Origin: an uncultured Bacteroidota bacterium
GTDB taxonomy: Bacteria; Bacteroidota; Bacteroidia; Chitinophagales; Chitinophagaceae
DNA: 8,379 bases
Assembly: GCA_946480675.1 (NCBI GenBank)
Contig: CAMLKS010000086.1
Coordinates: forward strand, 1-8,379
Reading direction: 5' to 3'
Made by a program: the position numbers and the translations under genes
Shown here: piece after piece, positions 1 to 6,635 of the stretch
How the letters are laid out: each line of letters begins with the position of its first letter
How positions within the stretch are numbered: the first letter of the stretch is position 1
Notes under the pieces: generated by a model
Seen by the model: only the letters and a program-made list of their open reading frames with translations
What the model was told of the DNA's origin: nothing
The model's database searches: none

Positions 1-39
1 TCTGAATTTTATATGGTTCTATATTGTTTTAAAATATTG

Positions 40-47
40 TATATTTG
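40..47 (+). promoter_or_regulatory. Candidate Bacteroidota -7 promoter element upstream of dprA
   Basis: The octamer TATATTTG matches the Bacteroidota primary sigma -7 consensus TAnnTTTG exactly. I see no TTTG at the expected -33 spacing; the nearest TTG (24-26) is only 13 bases away. Transcription would begin near base 53 and give a leader of about 160 nt before dprA. The region is very AT-rich, so a chance match is possible. Confidence 0.4.
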
Positions 48-96
48 CTATGGTAAAGTAAGCGTAAAAAGAAACAAAATACTACCAGCTGAAAAC

Positions 97-116
97 CAGA
101 AACAATCAGAAACAAT
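97..116. repeat. Two tandem copies of a 10-bp unit
   Basis: CAGAAACAAT occurs twice back to back with no mismatch, in the leader between the candidate promoter and dprA. The unit is about one helical turn long. It may be a protein-binding site or simple low-complexity drift. Confidence 0.6.
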
Positions 117-150
117 TATAGAGTTTGTTGCGAAAAATGAAAAGTTGGAA

Positions 151-170
151 AAACACAACAAAACACAACA
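151..170. repeat. Second pair of tandem 10-bp units
   Basis: AAACACAACA occurs twice in direct tandem, again without mismatch. Its sequence differs from the repeat at 97-116 but has the same 10-bp period. CAACAAA (156-162), spanning the unit junction, is also the inverse of TTTGTTG at 124-130, so a weak hairpin over the dprA leader is possible. Confidence 0.6.
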
Positions 171-213
171 TTTTGAGAAATAGAGTATGCAGGGAATTGA
201 ATATTTTTAAGCC

Positions 214-1311
214 ATGAATGAAGAATGGCGCTATAGGCTGGCACTCACCTTTGTAAAACAAACAGGCCCTAAAACAGGTAGGGCATTACTGGCACAATAT
301 GGCTCGGCATTGGCGGTATTTCATGCCCCGCTCAAAGAGCTGAAAATGATAGAAGGTATGGGCGAGGTACGTGCCCGCGCCTTTCGTGATGATGCGGCGA
401 TGGAAAGAGCCGATAAAGAACTGGCGTACCTCGCCGAAAATAACATCAACCCCATATGGCTGCAGGACGATAACTATCCCCAACGCCTGAAGGCTTGCAT
501 AGATAGCCCGCTGCTGCTGTATTATAAAGGCAATGGCAACCTCGATGCACAAAAGGTCGTAGCCATAGTAGGTACCCGCCGCAGTACCGATTATGGCCTG
601 AAACTAACGCAAGACCTTATTGCCGGCCTCGCCGATCAGGAGGATATACTCATTACCAGTGGCCTTGCTGATGGTATTGATACCATAGCCCATAAAGAGG
701 CATTGAAAAACAATATACCCACCGTAGGCGTAGTAGGCCATGGCCACGACCAGATGTACCCCGCTGGCAATAGAGGGTTAGCCAAAGAGATGCAGCAGCA
801 TGGTGGTATGCTTACGGAGTTCCCGTCGGGTACCATACCTATGAAGGAGAACTTCCCCATGCGCAACAGGGTAGTGGCCGGGCTAAGTGATGTAACCGTA
901 GTGGTGGAAAGCGATATAAAAGGTGGTGCGCTGATAACCGCCCGTATAGCTGCCAGCTACAACCGCGATGTGGCGGCATTCCCCGGCAGGGTAAGCGATA
1001 AGCGCTCCGGTGGGTGCAATGAGCTGATACGCACCAATACCGCCGCCATGATAACCCGTGCGGAAGACCTGCTGGAACTGATGAACTGGGGAAAGGCTAA
1101 AAAGAAGCCCGTTCAGAAGCAACTGTTCATCAACTTGTCGCCTGATGAGCAAACGCTGATGAACCTGCTGCAGGGCGCAGACAGTATGCATGCCGATGAC
1201 CTGTACCATAAAAGTGGCATGACCAGTTCTCAACTGGCATCTACGCTGCTATTGCTCGAAATGCAGGGATTGGTAAAGACCTTACCGGGTAAGATGTACA
1301 GGGTGGAGTAG
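214..1311 (+). CDS. dprA: DNA-processing protein DprA (Smf)
   Basis: DprA binds single-stranded DNA taken up during natural transformation, protects it and loads RecA onto it in the cytoplasm. The 365-residue length is usual for the family. Residues 1-60 form a helical N-terminal region with helix-hairpin-helix character. A Rossmann-like DNA-binding domain follows at about 75-290, with VAIVGTR (116-122), SGLADGID (149-156), FPMRNRVVAGLS (214-225), GGALITAR (237-244) and PGRVSDKRSGG (257-267). A winged-helix domain covers about 305-365. The family usually has SGLArGID; here an Asp replaces the Arg. The ATG at 214 gives a full-length N-terminus, and no SD sequence is obvious. The gene stands alone on this strand and ends 3 bp from the end of rimO. 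No other competence genes are visible, so DNA uptake cannot be inferred from this window. Confidence 0.96.
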   Translation: MNEEWRYRLALTFVKQTGPKTGRALLAQYGSALAVFHAPLKELKMIEGMGEVRARAFRDDAAMERADKELAYLAENNINPIWLQDDNYPQRLKACIDSPLLLYYKGNGNLDAQKVVAIVGTRRSTDYGLKLTQDLIAGLADQEDILITSGLADGIDTIAHKEALKNNIPTVGVVGHGHDQMYPAGNRGLAKEMQQHGGMLTEFPSGTIPMKENFPMRNRVVAGLSDVTVVVESDIKGGALITARIAASYNRDVAAFPGRVSDKRSGGCNELIRTNTAAMITRAEDLLELMNWGKAKKKPVQKQLFINLSPDEQTLMNLLQGADSMHADDLYHKSGMTSSQLASTLLLLEMQGLVKTLPGKMYRVE

Positions 1312-1314
1312 TGC

Positions 1315-2625
1315 TTATACTACTACATCGCCCTCCAGGTCATAATCATATGCCTTGGTGATGTGTACATTCACAAACTCGCCGGGTGCCAGTGGCCTGT
1401 CGGTATTGATGATAACCTCGTTATCTACCTCCACGCTGTCAAACTCGGTACGGCCCAGGTAGCGTCCGGCTTCCTTCTTGTCCACTATCACTTTGAAGGT
1501 CTGGCCTATCTTCTCCTGGTTCTTTTCGTACGATATTTCCTGCTGCACCTCCATTATCTCCTGTGCACGTGCTTCTTTCTCTTCGGCAGGTATATTGTCT
1601 TCCAAGTCGTAGGCGCTGGTGTTCTCTTCATGAGAATAGGTAAAGATACCTACGCGGTCCAGCCTTACATCTTCCAGGAATTGCTTCAGTTGGTCCACAT
1701 CATCCCTCGTTTCACCGGGGAAGCCGGCTATCAAGGTGCTGCGTATAGCTATACCGGGCACTTTATCGCGGATGGCAGCTACCAGGTCGTATATCTCCTG
1801 TGTTTCCATCTGGCGTTTCATGGCCTTCAGCATATTGTTAGAGATGTGCTGCAGCGGCATATCCAGATAGTTGCATATGTTATCACGCTCGCGCATTACA
1901 TCCAGTATATCCAGCGGAAATTTGGAAGGGTAAGCATAATGCAGGCGTATCCATTGCAGGCCCGGCACATCGCTCAGGTGTTTCAGCAGGTCGGCCAGTG
2001 CACGTTTCTTGTAGATGTCAAGGCCGTAATAAGTAAGCTCTTGTGCTATCAGCATTACTTCCTTCACGCCCATAGATACCAGTTTCTTAGCCTCGGCTAC
2101 TACTTCTTCTATGGTTTTGGAGATATGGCCACCACGCATCAGTGGTATGGCGCAAAAGGAGCAGGTACGGTTGCAACCTTCAGATATCTTAAGGTATGCA
2201 TAGTGCTTAGGTGTGCTCAGCAGGCGTTCGCCTACCAGCTCGGTCTTATAATCTGCGTTGAATTGCTTGAGTATCAGTGGTAGTTCCATGGTGCCAAACC
2301 ATGCATCTACTTCGGGTATTTCGGTCATCAGGTCGCTGCGGTAGCGTTCGCTCAGGCAGCCGGTGATGTATACTTTATCCAGTTTTCCTTTCTTCTTCAG
2401 TTCTACTTGTTCCAGTATGGTGTTTACGCTTTCTTCTTTGGCCTTGTCTATAAAGCCGCAGGTATTCACTACCACTATGTTATGGTCCAGCTTTTCACTT
2501 TCGTGGGCTACGTTTATGCCATTGGCATTCAGCTGTCCGCTCAGCACTTCACTGTCCACCATATTTTTAGAGCAGCCCAGTGTTATGATATTTACCTTAT
2601 CCTGTTTTAGTTTTTTCGTTTTCAC
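1315..2625 (-). CDS. rimO: Ribosomal protein S12 methylthiotransferase RimO
   Basis: RimO is a radical-SAM enzyme with two iron-sulfur clusters that adds a methylthio group to the conserved aspartate of ribosomal protein S12 (Asp88/89). The N-terminal UPF0004 domain shows its cluster cysteines C18 (in LGCSKN), C56 (NTCGF) and C90 (TGCLSE). The radical-SAM motif CNRTCSFC gives C151, C155 and C158. A TRAM domain follows at about 373-436. The 436-residue length is normal. The related MiaB is less likely because of the LGCSKNMVDSE start and the Bacteroidota RimO style. The start codon is GTG: the frame has an in-frame TAA only a few codons upstream, and no ATG precedes the essential LGCSKN motif. 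The gene lies 23 bp downstream of der on the same strand, so the two are probably co-transcribed. Confidence 0.95.
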   Translation of the reverse strand: MKTKKLKQDKVNIITLGCSKNMVDSEVLSGQLNANGINVAHESEKLDHNIVVVNTCGFIDKAKEESVNTILEQVELKKKGKLDKVYITGCLSERYRSDLMTEIPEVDAWFGTMELPLILKQFNADYKTELVGERLLSTPKHYAYLKISEGCNRTCSFCAIPLMRGGHISKTIEEVVAEAKKLVSMGVKEVMLIAQELTYYGLDIYKKRALADLLKHLSDVPGLQWIRLHYAYPSKFPLDILDVMRERDNICNYLDMPLQHISNNMLKAMKRQMETQEIYDLVAAIRDKVPGIAIRSTLIAGFPGETRDDVDQLKQFLEDVRLDRVGIFTYSHEENTSAYDLEDNIPAEEKEARAQEIMEVQQEISYEKNQEKIGQTFKVIVDKKEAGRYLGRTEFDSVEVDNEVIINTDRPLAPGEFVNVHITKAYDYDLEGDVVV

Positions 2626-2648
2626 TATATCAATGTTTTAAGCTGCTA

Positions 2649-3995
2649 TTATTTTTTACGGAAGAAGATGCGAATAGGCACACCGCTAAACTGGAAGTGG
2701 CTGCGCAGTTTGTTCTCCAAAAAGTTGCGGTATGGATCTTTGATAGCATCCGGGTAATTGGCATAGAATGCAAAAGATGGCACGGCTGTAGGTATCTGCT
2801 GTACGAACTTTATTTTTACACTATGCCCGCGCGACATAGGTGGCGCAAAGCGTTCTATTTCTTTCAGCATGATGTCGTTCAGTACCGAAGTAGCTATGCG
2901 ACGCTGCCTGTTATCATATACCTCCAGTGCTTTTTCCATAGCCTGGAAGATGCGTTGCTTGTCTTTGGCCGATATGAAGATGATAGGCACATCTGTAAAT
3001 GGCGCTATCCTTTGTTTGATGACTTTCTCGTAATCGCGGGCGGTATTGGTTTCCTTTTCAGCTACCAGGTCCCACTTGTTTACCAGCAGCACGATACCTT
3101 TACCCTTGCGTGTAGCCAGGCTGAAGATATTTACATCCTGCGCGGTCATACCTTGTTCAGCATCTATCAGCATCAGGCATACATCGGCTTCATCCATAGC
3201 ACGTATGGCACGGATTACCGAATAGAACTCCAGGTCTTCATGCACATTCTTTTTCTTGCGCAATCCTGCGGTATCTATCAGCACAAACTCTTTACCGAAC
3301 TGCTTATAGTATGTATGTATAGTATCGCGTGTAGTGCCGGGTATGTTGGAAACGATGGTGCGCTCTTCACCTATCAGTGCATTCAGCAGGGTAGACTTAC
3401 CGGCATTGGGCTGGCCTATAATGGCAAACTTCGGTATCGCCTCCTGTTCAGTTTCTATTTCGTTACCATCCTCATCCAGCTCTACTTCTTTATCTTCTAC
3501 AGGTATCTGGCTGGCTACTTCATCCAGCAATTCGCCCGTACCACTACCGGATATGGATGATATAAAGAACGTCTTATCGAAGCCTAATGAGTAAAACTCT
3601 GTAGCATCCAGTGCACGTTCTGCATTATCTACCTTATTTACCACCAGCAATACCGGTTTGGGGCTGCGGCGCAGTATATTGGCCATATCCTGGTCCTGGT
3701 CGGTGATGCCGGTAACCGTATCGCATACGAAAACGATAAGGTTGGCCTCATCTACGGCTATCTGTACCTGTTTGCGTATCTCTGTTTCAAATACATCGGC
3801 AGAATTGGCTACAAAGCCACCGGTGTCTATAACGTTGAAAGCTTTGCCATTCCAGTCGGCTACACCATACTGGCGGTCGCGGGTTACACCACTCACGTCA
3901 TCTACTATAGCTTTACGCTGTTCCAGCAACCTGTTGAACAATGTTGACTTTCCTACGTTGGGCCTTCCTACTATCGCTACCGTAAATCCGGGCAT
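2649..3995 (-). CDS. der: Ribosome biogenesis GTPase Der (EngA)
   Basis: Der is the bacterial GTPase with two tandem G domains that acts in late assembly of the 50S ribosomal subunit. Domain 1 shows GRPNVGKS (10-17), DTGG (57-60) and NKVD (120-123). An acidic linker at about 166-187 leads into domain 2 with GQPNAGKST (194-202), DTAGL (241-245), NKWD (306-309) and SAKD (342-345). A KH-like domain fills about 360-448 and ends in a basic tail (FFRKK), as is usual for the family. The 448 residues and all nucleotide-binding motifs look intact. The ATG at 3995 begins MPGFTVAIVGRPN, the standard start. It is the first gene of a der-rimO unit, with a candidate promoter just upstream at 4013-4020. Confidence 0.97.
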   Translation of the reverse strand: MPGFTVAIVGRPNVGKSTLFNRLLEQRKAIVDDVSGVTRDRQYGVADWNGKAFNVIDTGGFVANSADVFETEIRKQVQIAVDEANLIVFVCDTVTGITDQDQDMANILRRSPKPVLLVVNKVDNAERALDATEFYSLGFDKTFFISSISGSGTGELLDEVASQIPVEDKEVELDEDGNEIETEQEAIPKFAIIGQPNAGKSTLLNALIGEERTIVSNIPGTTRDTIHTYYKQFGKEFVLIDTAGLRKKKNVHEDLEFYSVIRAIRAMDEADVCLMLIDAEQGMTAQDVNIFSLATRKGKGIVLLVNKWDLVAEKETNTARDYEKVIKQRIAPFTDVPIIFISAKDKQRIFQAMEKALEVYDNRQRRIATSVLNDIMLKEIERFAPPMSRGHSVKIKFVQQIPTAVPSFAFYANYPDAIKDPYRNFLENKLRSHFQFSGVPIRIFFRKK

Positions 3996-4012
3996 ATTAA
4001 AAAATTAGTTGG

Positions 4013-4020
4013 CAAAGGTA
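4013..4020 (-). promoter_or_regulatory. Candidate -7 element for der-rimO
   Basis: Read on the minus strand, this is TACCTTTG, an exact match to TAnnTTTG. It would start transcription near base 4007 and leave a leader of about a dozen bases before the der ATG at 3995. No TTTG sits at the right -33 spacing, so the call rests on the -7 match and its position. Confidence 0.5.
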
Positions 4021-4207
4021 CTATTATAATTGCAGGTATAGCCTGTTTTCATACAAATATTAAGTATGACTAAATATTACCTGCTTTTTAACACCGCTAC
4101 GCTCTATATACCTGTACTACCACAATGCCGGTGTAAAGAGAGACCGGTATTGAAATACGAAGGAGCTGCGGCGTGGGCAGCCTTTATCTTTTATGCCACA
4201 GGCTTTG

Positions 4208-4215
4208 TAGCTTTG
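4208..4215 (+). promoter_or_regulatory. Candidate -7 element for the TPR-tilS unit
   Basis: TAGCTTTG matches TAnnTTTG exactly and ends 9 bases before the ATG at 4225, so the transcript would have an extremely short leader or none. If real, it excludes translation from the upstream ATG at 4066. A bulged hairpin just upstream (about 4160-4185, GCTGC/GCAGC core, then TTTATCTTTT) could act as a weak terminator insulating this promoter. Confidence 0.45.
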
Positions 4216-4224
4216 CGATACGGT

Positions 4225-4539
4225 ATGACTGACAGGATAGAAAAACTCAAAGCCTTTTTGCAAACCTCTCCCGAGGATTGTTTTCTGAACCATGCACTGG
4301 CATTGGAATATATAAAGCTGGGTGACGATAATCAGGCACTGGCGCTGTTTCGTAAAAACCTGCAGCACGATGAGAACTATGTAGCCACCTACTACCACCT
4401 GGGCAAACTGCTGGAGCGTGTGGGTGAAAGTGAAGAAGCCATCACCATATACGAGAAGGGCATGGAGAAGGCAAAGGCGGCGAAGGATATGCACAGCTAC
4501 AACGAATTGCAGAGCGCTTACGAAGACCTGGCTTATTAG
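4225..4539 (+). CDS. Small tetratricopeptide-repeat protein
   Basis: This encodes a 104-residue soluble protein made almost entirely of TPR-like helices. One repeat lies at about 18-51 (HALALEYIKLGDDNQALALF) and a second at about 52-85 (YYHLGKLLERVGESEEAITI), followed by a capping helix at 86-104. It has no signal peptide or membrane segment, so it is probably a cytoplasmic scaffold; its partner is unknown. The frame is open back to an ATG at 4066, but those 53 codons are not TPR-like. The family-style start MTDRIEKLKAFLQ fits the ATG at 4225, and a promoter-like motif overlaps the extension. The gene ends 3 bp before tilS, so translational coupling is likely. That linkage hints at tRNA or housekeeping work but does not establish it. 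Confidence 0.82.
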   Translation: MTDRIEKLKAFLQTSPEDCFLNHALALEYIKLGDDNQALALFRKNLQHDENYVATYYHLGKLLERVGESEEAITIYEKGMEKAKAAKDMHSYNELQSAYEDLAY

Positions 4540-4542
4540 GAT

Positions 4543-5871
4543 ATGGACTTACAAAAGCAATTCATACAGCACTGGAATGAGAAGGGTTTTGCCACGGTGC
4601 CGCAAAACACACTGCTGGCCGTAAGCGGTGGTAGTGACAGCATGGCGATGGCTACCTTGTTTTTGCAGGCTGGCATACCGTTTGGTATAGCGCATTGCAA
4701 CTTTCAGTTGAGAGGCGAGGAAGCCGATAAGGATGAAGCACTGGTGCACCAGTGGGCATTCAGTCATGATATACCGTTTCACCATGTGCGGTTTGATACT
4801 ACGCAGAAGATGGAGGAGTGGAAAAAAGGGGTGCAGGAAACTGCCCGCATACTGCGCTACGAATGGCTGGAAGAGATACGTGCGGAATATAACTACCAAT
4901 ATATAGCCACGGCACACCATGCCAATGATAATGTAGAAACCCTGCTGATGAACCTGTTTAAAGGTACAGGTATGGCGGGGCTGCATGGCATACCCCTGCG
5001 CAACGACAGGATAATAAGGCCATTGCTCTTTGCCACTAAAACGGCGATAAGGGCTTATATAGCTGAGCATAGTGTACCCTACAGGGATGATGCATCGAAC
5101 GCAACGGATAACTACCTGCGTAATGAGGTGCGCCACCATATAATACCGGTGGTAGAGCAGATATTTCCCAATGGGGTGCAACACCTGAATGAGAGCATCA
5201 ACCGCTTTGCAGAGGCAGAGGTGCTGTATAAGAAAGCAGTAGAAGAAGAACGCAAAAAGCTGGTAGAAAAGCGTGGGCAGGACTACTATATACCCGCACT
5301 GAAACTACAGAAGCGCGAACCGCTGCACACGATATGCTACGAATTGTTTAAACCTTATGGCTATTCGGCACAGCAGGTACCGCAGATCATATCGCTACTA
5401 TCATCTGAAAGCGGGCACTATGTAGATAGTGCTACGCACCGGGTATTGCGCAACAGGGGTTTTCTCATCATCACATCGCTGCAAACAGAGGCTGCCGACC
5501 ATGTACATATAGATGCCGTGCCTTGTACCATAGATACACCGCATGGTAAATTTACCTTTAGTATAACCGATAAGCCGGATAACATACCTACCGATGCCAG
5601 CCTTGCCTATATAGATATGGATGTGGCCACACTGCCGCTAACCCTGCGTAAATGGCGTACGGGCGATTATTTCTACCCCATAGGCATGGGTATGAAGAAG
5701 AAGAAGGTGAGCAAATACTTTAAAGACCAGAAGATAGCCCTGCACGAAAAAGACCATGTATGGGTGCTGGAAAGTAATAAACGCATCGTATGGCTATGCG
5801 GCATGCGCCTGGATGAACGCTTTAAGCTATTACCAAAGACACAGCATGTGTTGCGGGTGGAGGTGAGGTGA
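4543..5871 (+). CDS. tilS: tRNA(Ile)-lysidine synthetase TilS
   Basis: TilS converts C34 of the CAU-anticodon tRNA-Ile2 to lysidine using ATP and lysine, so that it reads AUA as isoleucine and is no longer charged with methionine. The PP-loop ATPase motif SGGSDS is at 28-33, and the family motif HHANDNVET at 125-133. LRNEVRHHIIP (192-202) closes the catalytic domain. A linker domain follows, then the TilS C-terminal domain at about 368-440 (LRKWRTGDYFYPIGM). The 442-residue length is close to that of E. coli TilS. The ATG at 4543 lies 3 bp after the TPR gene. 25 of 30 isoleucine codons are ATA and none is ATT, so translation of this mRNA depends heavily on TilS's own product. The TGA stop falls inside a GAGGT repeat. 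Confidence 0.96.
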   Translation: MDLQKQFIQHWNEKGFATVPQNTLLAVSGGSDSMAMATLFLQAGIPFGIAHCNFQLRGEEADKDEALVHQWAFSHDIPFHHVRFDTTQKMEEWKKGVQETARILRYEWLEEIRAEYNYQYIATAHHANDNVETLLMNLFKGTGMAGLHGIPLRNDRIIRPLLFATKTAIRAYIAEHSVPYRDDASNATDNYLRNEVRHHIIPVVEQIFPNGVQHLNESINRFAEAEVLYKKAVEEERKKLVEKRGQDYYIPALKLQKREPLHTICYELFKPYGYSAQQVPQIISLLSSESGHYVDSATHRVLRNRGFLIITSLQTEAADHVHIDAVPCTIDTPHGKFTFSITDKPDNIPTDASLAYIDMDVATLPLTLRKWRTGDYFYPIGMGMKKKKVSKYFKDQKIALHEKDHVWVLESNKRIVWLCGMRLDERFKLLPKTQHVLRVEVR

Positions 5872-5879
5872 GGTGAGGT
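5860..5879. repeat. GAGGT pentanucleotide repeat, four copies, over the tilS stop
   Basis: Four perfect copies of GAGGT run from the last codons of tilS through its TGA stop (5869-5871) into the spacer. Together with the preceding GGGTGG, the plus strand carries a run of short G pairs that could form a weak two-tier G-quadruplex. No other simple repeat of this kind is evident in the window. Confidence 0.85.
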
Positions 5880-5910
5880 AGTGTTATGTACTTTATATTA
5901 AAGACTCAGC

Positions 5911-6435
5911 ATGAAGATAGATAAGGAAATATTAGCAAATCGTGCAAGATTAAGCCTTCAAGGAAAAGCAGTTATTGGTGTTGTAGGTGGTTTGCTTTTA
6001 CTACTTGTGTTGGGCGTACGAAAGTGTAGTAATTCTATTGGATACAACTTTGACATGGAAGACCATTGGCAATATGTGTTGGATTACAATAATCCCGATA
6101 GTACCTACACTTATTATGAACAAAACGAGGGCTTTCATCACCTTCATTATATGGGTGTTTTGGATATAGGCAAAGAGAAAATTAAAGTGCTTACTCACGC
6201 TTTTATAACCAATAGGCAGCGTGGTATTAGCCGCATCCATTTATTTACTTACAACAATAAATATCTCGGAAATTACAAGCTTGATATGATTGATGAACTT
6301 CCGGTAAGTATTGAAAGTAATGGGTTAGTTTTCAAAAAGGATGGGGATAGCTGTAATGTATTGATAAATGAGCCTTTACCTAAGATTCTCCATGTTGATT
6401 GTTTGGGTAGTGATTTTCCTTACAAAGCCGAATAG
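5911..6435 (+). CDS. Unrecognised single-pass membrane protein
   Basis: I do not recognise this 174-residue protein. A basic N-terminus (K2, K5, R11, R13, K19) is followed by one hydrophobic helix at about 19-36 (VIGVVGGLLLLLVLGV), which predicts an inside N-terminus and an extracytoplasmic domain of about 135 residues. The Cys at 39 follows V-R-K and is not a lipobox, so a lipoprotein is unlikely. The outer domain is rich in Tyr, Asn and His and looks beta-rich; I see no catalytic motif. Sampled 60-base stretches are 25-35% GC, against about 50% in tilS. Seven of 13 Ile codons are ATT, against 0 of 30 in tilS. It starts 39 bp after tilS and may be read from the same transcript. It is probably real because it is a full open frame with a sensible topology, but it differs from its neighbours in composition. 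Confidence 0.7.
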   Translation: MKIDKEILANRARLSLQGKAVIGVVGGLLLLLVLGVRKCSNSIGYNFDMEDHWQYVLDYNNPDSTYTYYEQNEGFHHLHYMGVLDIGKEKIKVLTHAFITNRQRGISRIHLFTYNNKYLGNYKLDMIDELPVSIESNGLVFKKDGDSCNVLINEPLPKILHVDCLGSDFPYKAE

Positions 6436-6555
6436 CGAAATACAGCACAAGGGTGCGACGCAACGGATATTGCATAGTAGCACTGCAGATGGTTACACAA
6501 TACTCAATTTACGACGTTGCTCGTCGCGCTTCTTAGCAACGGCGGGTGTATCACT

Positions 6556-6579
6556 TGTTACACCTGTTACAGTGTTACA
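6556..6579. repeat. Three spaced copies of TGTTACA
   Basis: TGTTACA occurs at 6556-6562, 6565-6571 and 6573-6579, with start-to-start spacings of 9 and 8 bases. The second copy sits inside CTGTTACAG, a near-palindrome. It lies inside the repeat-rich spacer and is more likely part of a dispersed element than an operator. Confidence 0.55.
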
Positions 6580-6606
6580 GAGGGTGGATTGTTCCCTGCT
6601 TAGTGC

Positions 6607-6628
6607 CTCGCAGTCGCAATGACGCGAG
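6607..6628. other. Strong hairpin inside the intergenic repeat
   Basis: CTCGC (6607-6611), one bulged A and GTC (6613-6615) pair with GAC (6621-6623) and GCGAG (6624-6628) around the 5-base loop GCAAT, giving 8 base pairs. Neither strand shows a T-tract immediately after it, so it is not a classic intrinsic terminator, though it may protect the 3' end of either convergent transcript. Confidence 0.5.
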
Positions 6629-6635
6629 AGAGGTT

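Larger units (their letters stand above)
6437..6635. repeat. Repeat- and hairpin-rich intergenic region, possible degenerate MITE-like element
   Basis: This spacer separates two convergent genes and holds no convincing gene. GCGACG-CAACG near 6455-6465 reappears inverted as CGTTGCTCGTCGC at 6515-6527, like imperfect terminal inverted repeats. CGTTGCT (6515-6521) also pairs with AGCAACG (6535-6541) over a 13-base loop. GGTGTA (6545-6550) pairs with TACACC (6559-6564). The right part resembles, on the minus strand, the dispersed bacterial repeat type that starts CGTCATTGCGA and ends near CAATCC. The last point is from memory and is not a database result. Confidence 0.5.

Noticed and set aside
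1363..2283. Long plus-strand ORF (306 codons) opposite rimO
   Set aside because: It is the exact in-register complement of rimO. Stops on that strand would need TTA, CTA or TCA codons in rimO, which this genome uses sparingly. The product is rich in Tyr, His and Gln with no recognisable motif.
2697..3560. Long plus-strand ORF (287 codons) opposite der
   Set aside because: Same in-register complement effect; der has all its motifs, and the mirrored frame has only Tyr/His-rich low-information sequence.
4066..4224. N-terminal extension of the TPR protein from the upstream ATG
   Set aside because: The 53 extra codons show no TPR character, and a promoter-like TAGCTTTG overlaps their end. The ATG at 4225 gives the natural family start.
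4549..5184. Minus-strand ORF (211 codons) opposite tilS
   Set aside because: In register with tilS; the many ATA codons become TAT (Tyr) on the other strand, which explains its composition. No motif or promoter supports it.
5886..5924. 12-codon ORF between tilS and the membrane protein gene, preceded by GAGG
   Set aside because: The SD-like GAGG is just part of the pentanucleotide repeat, and this lineage rarely relies on SD sequences. The frame is too short to support.
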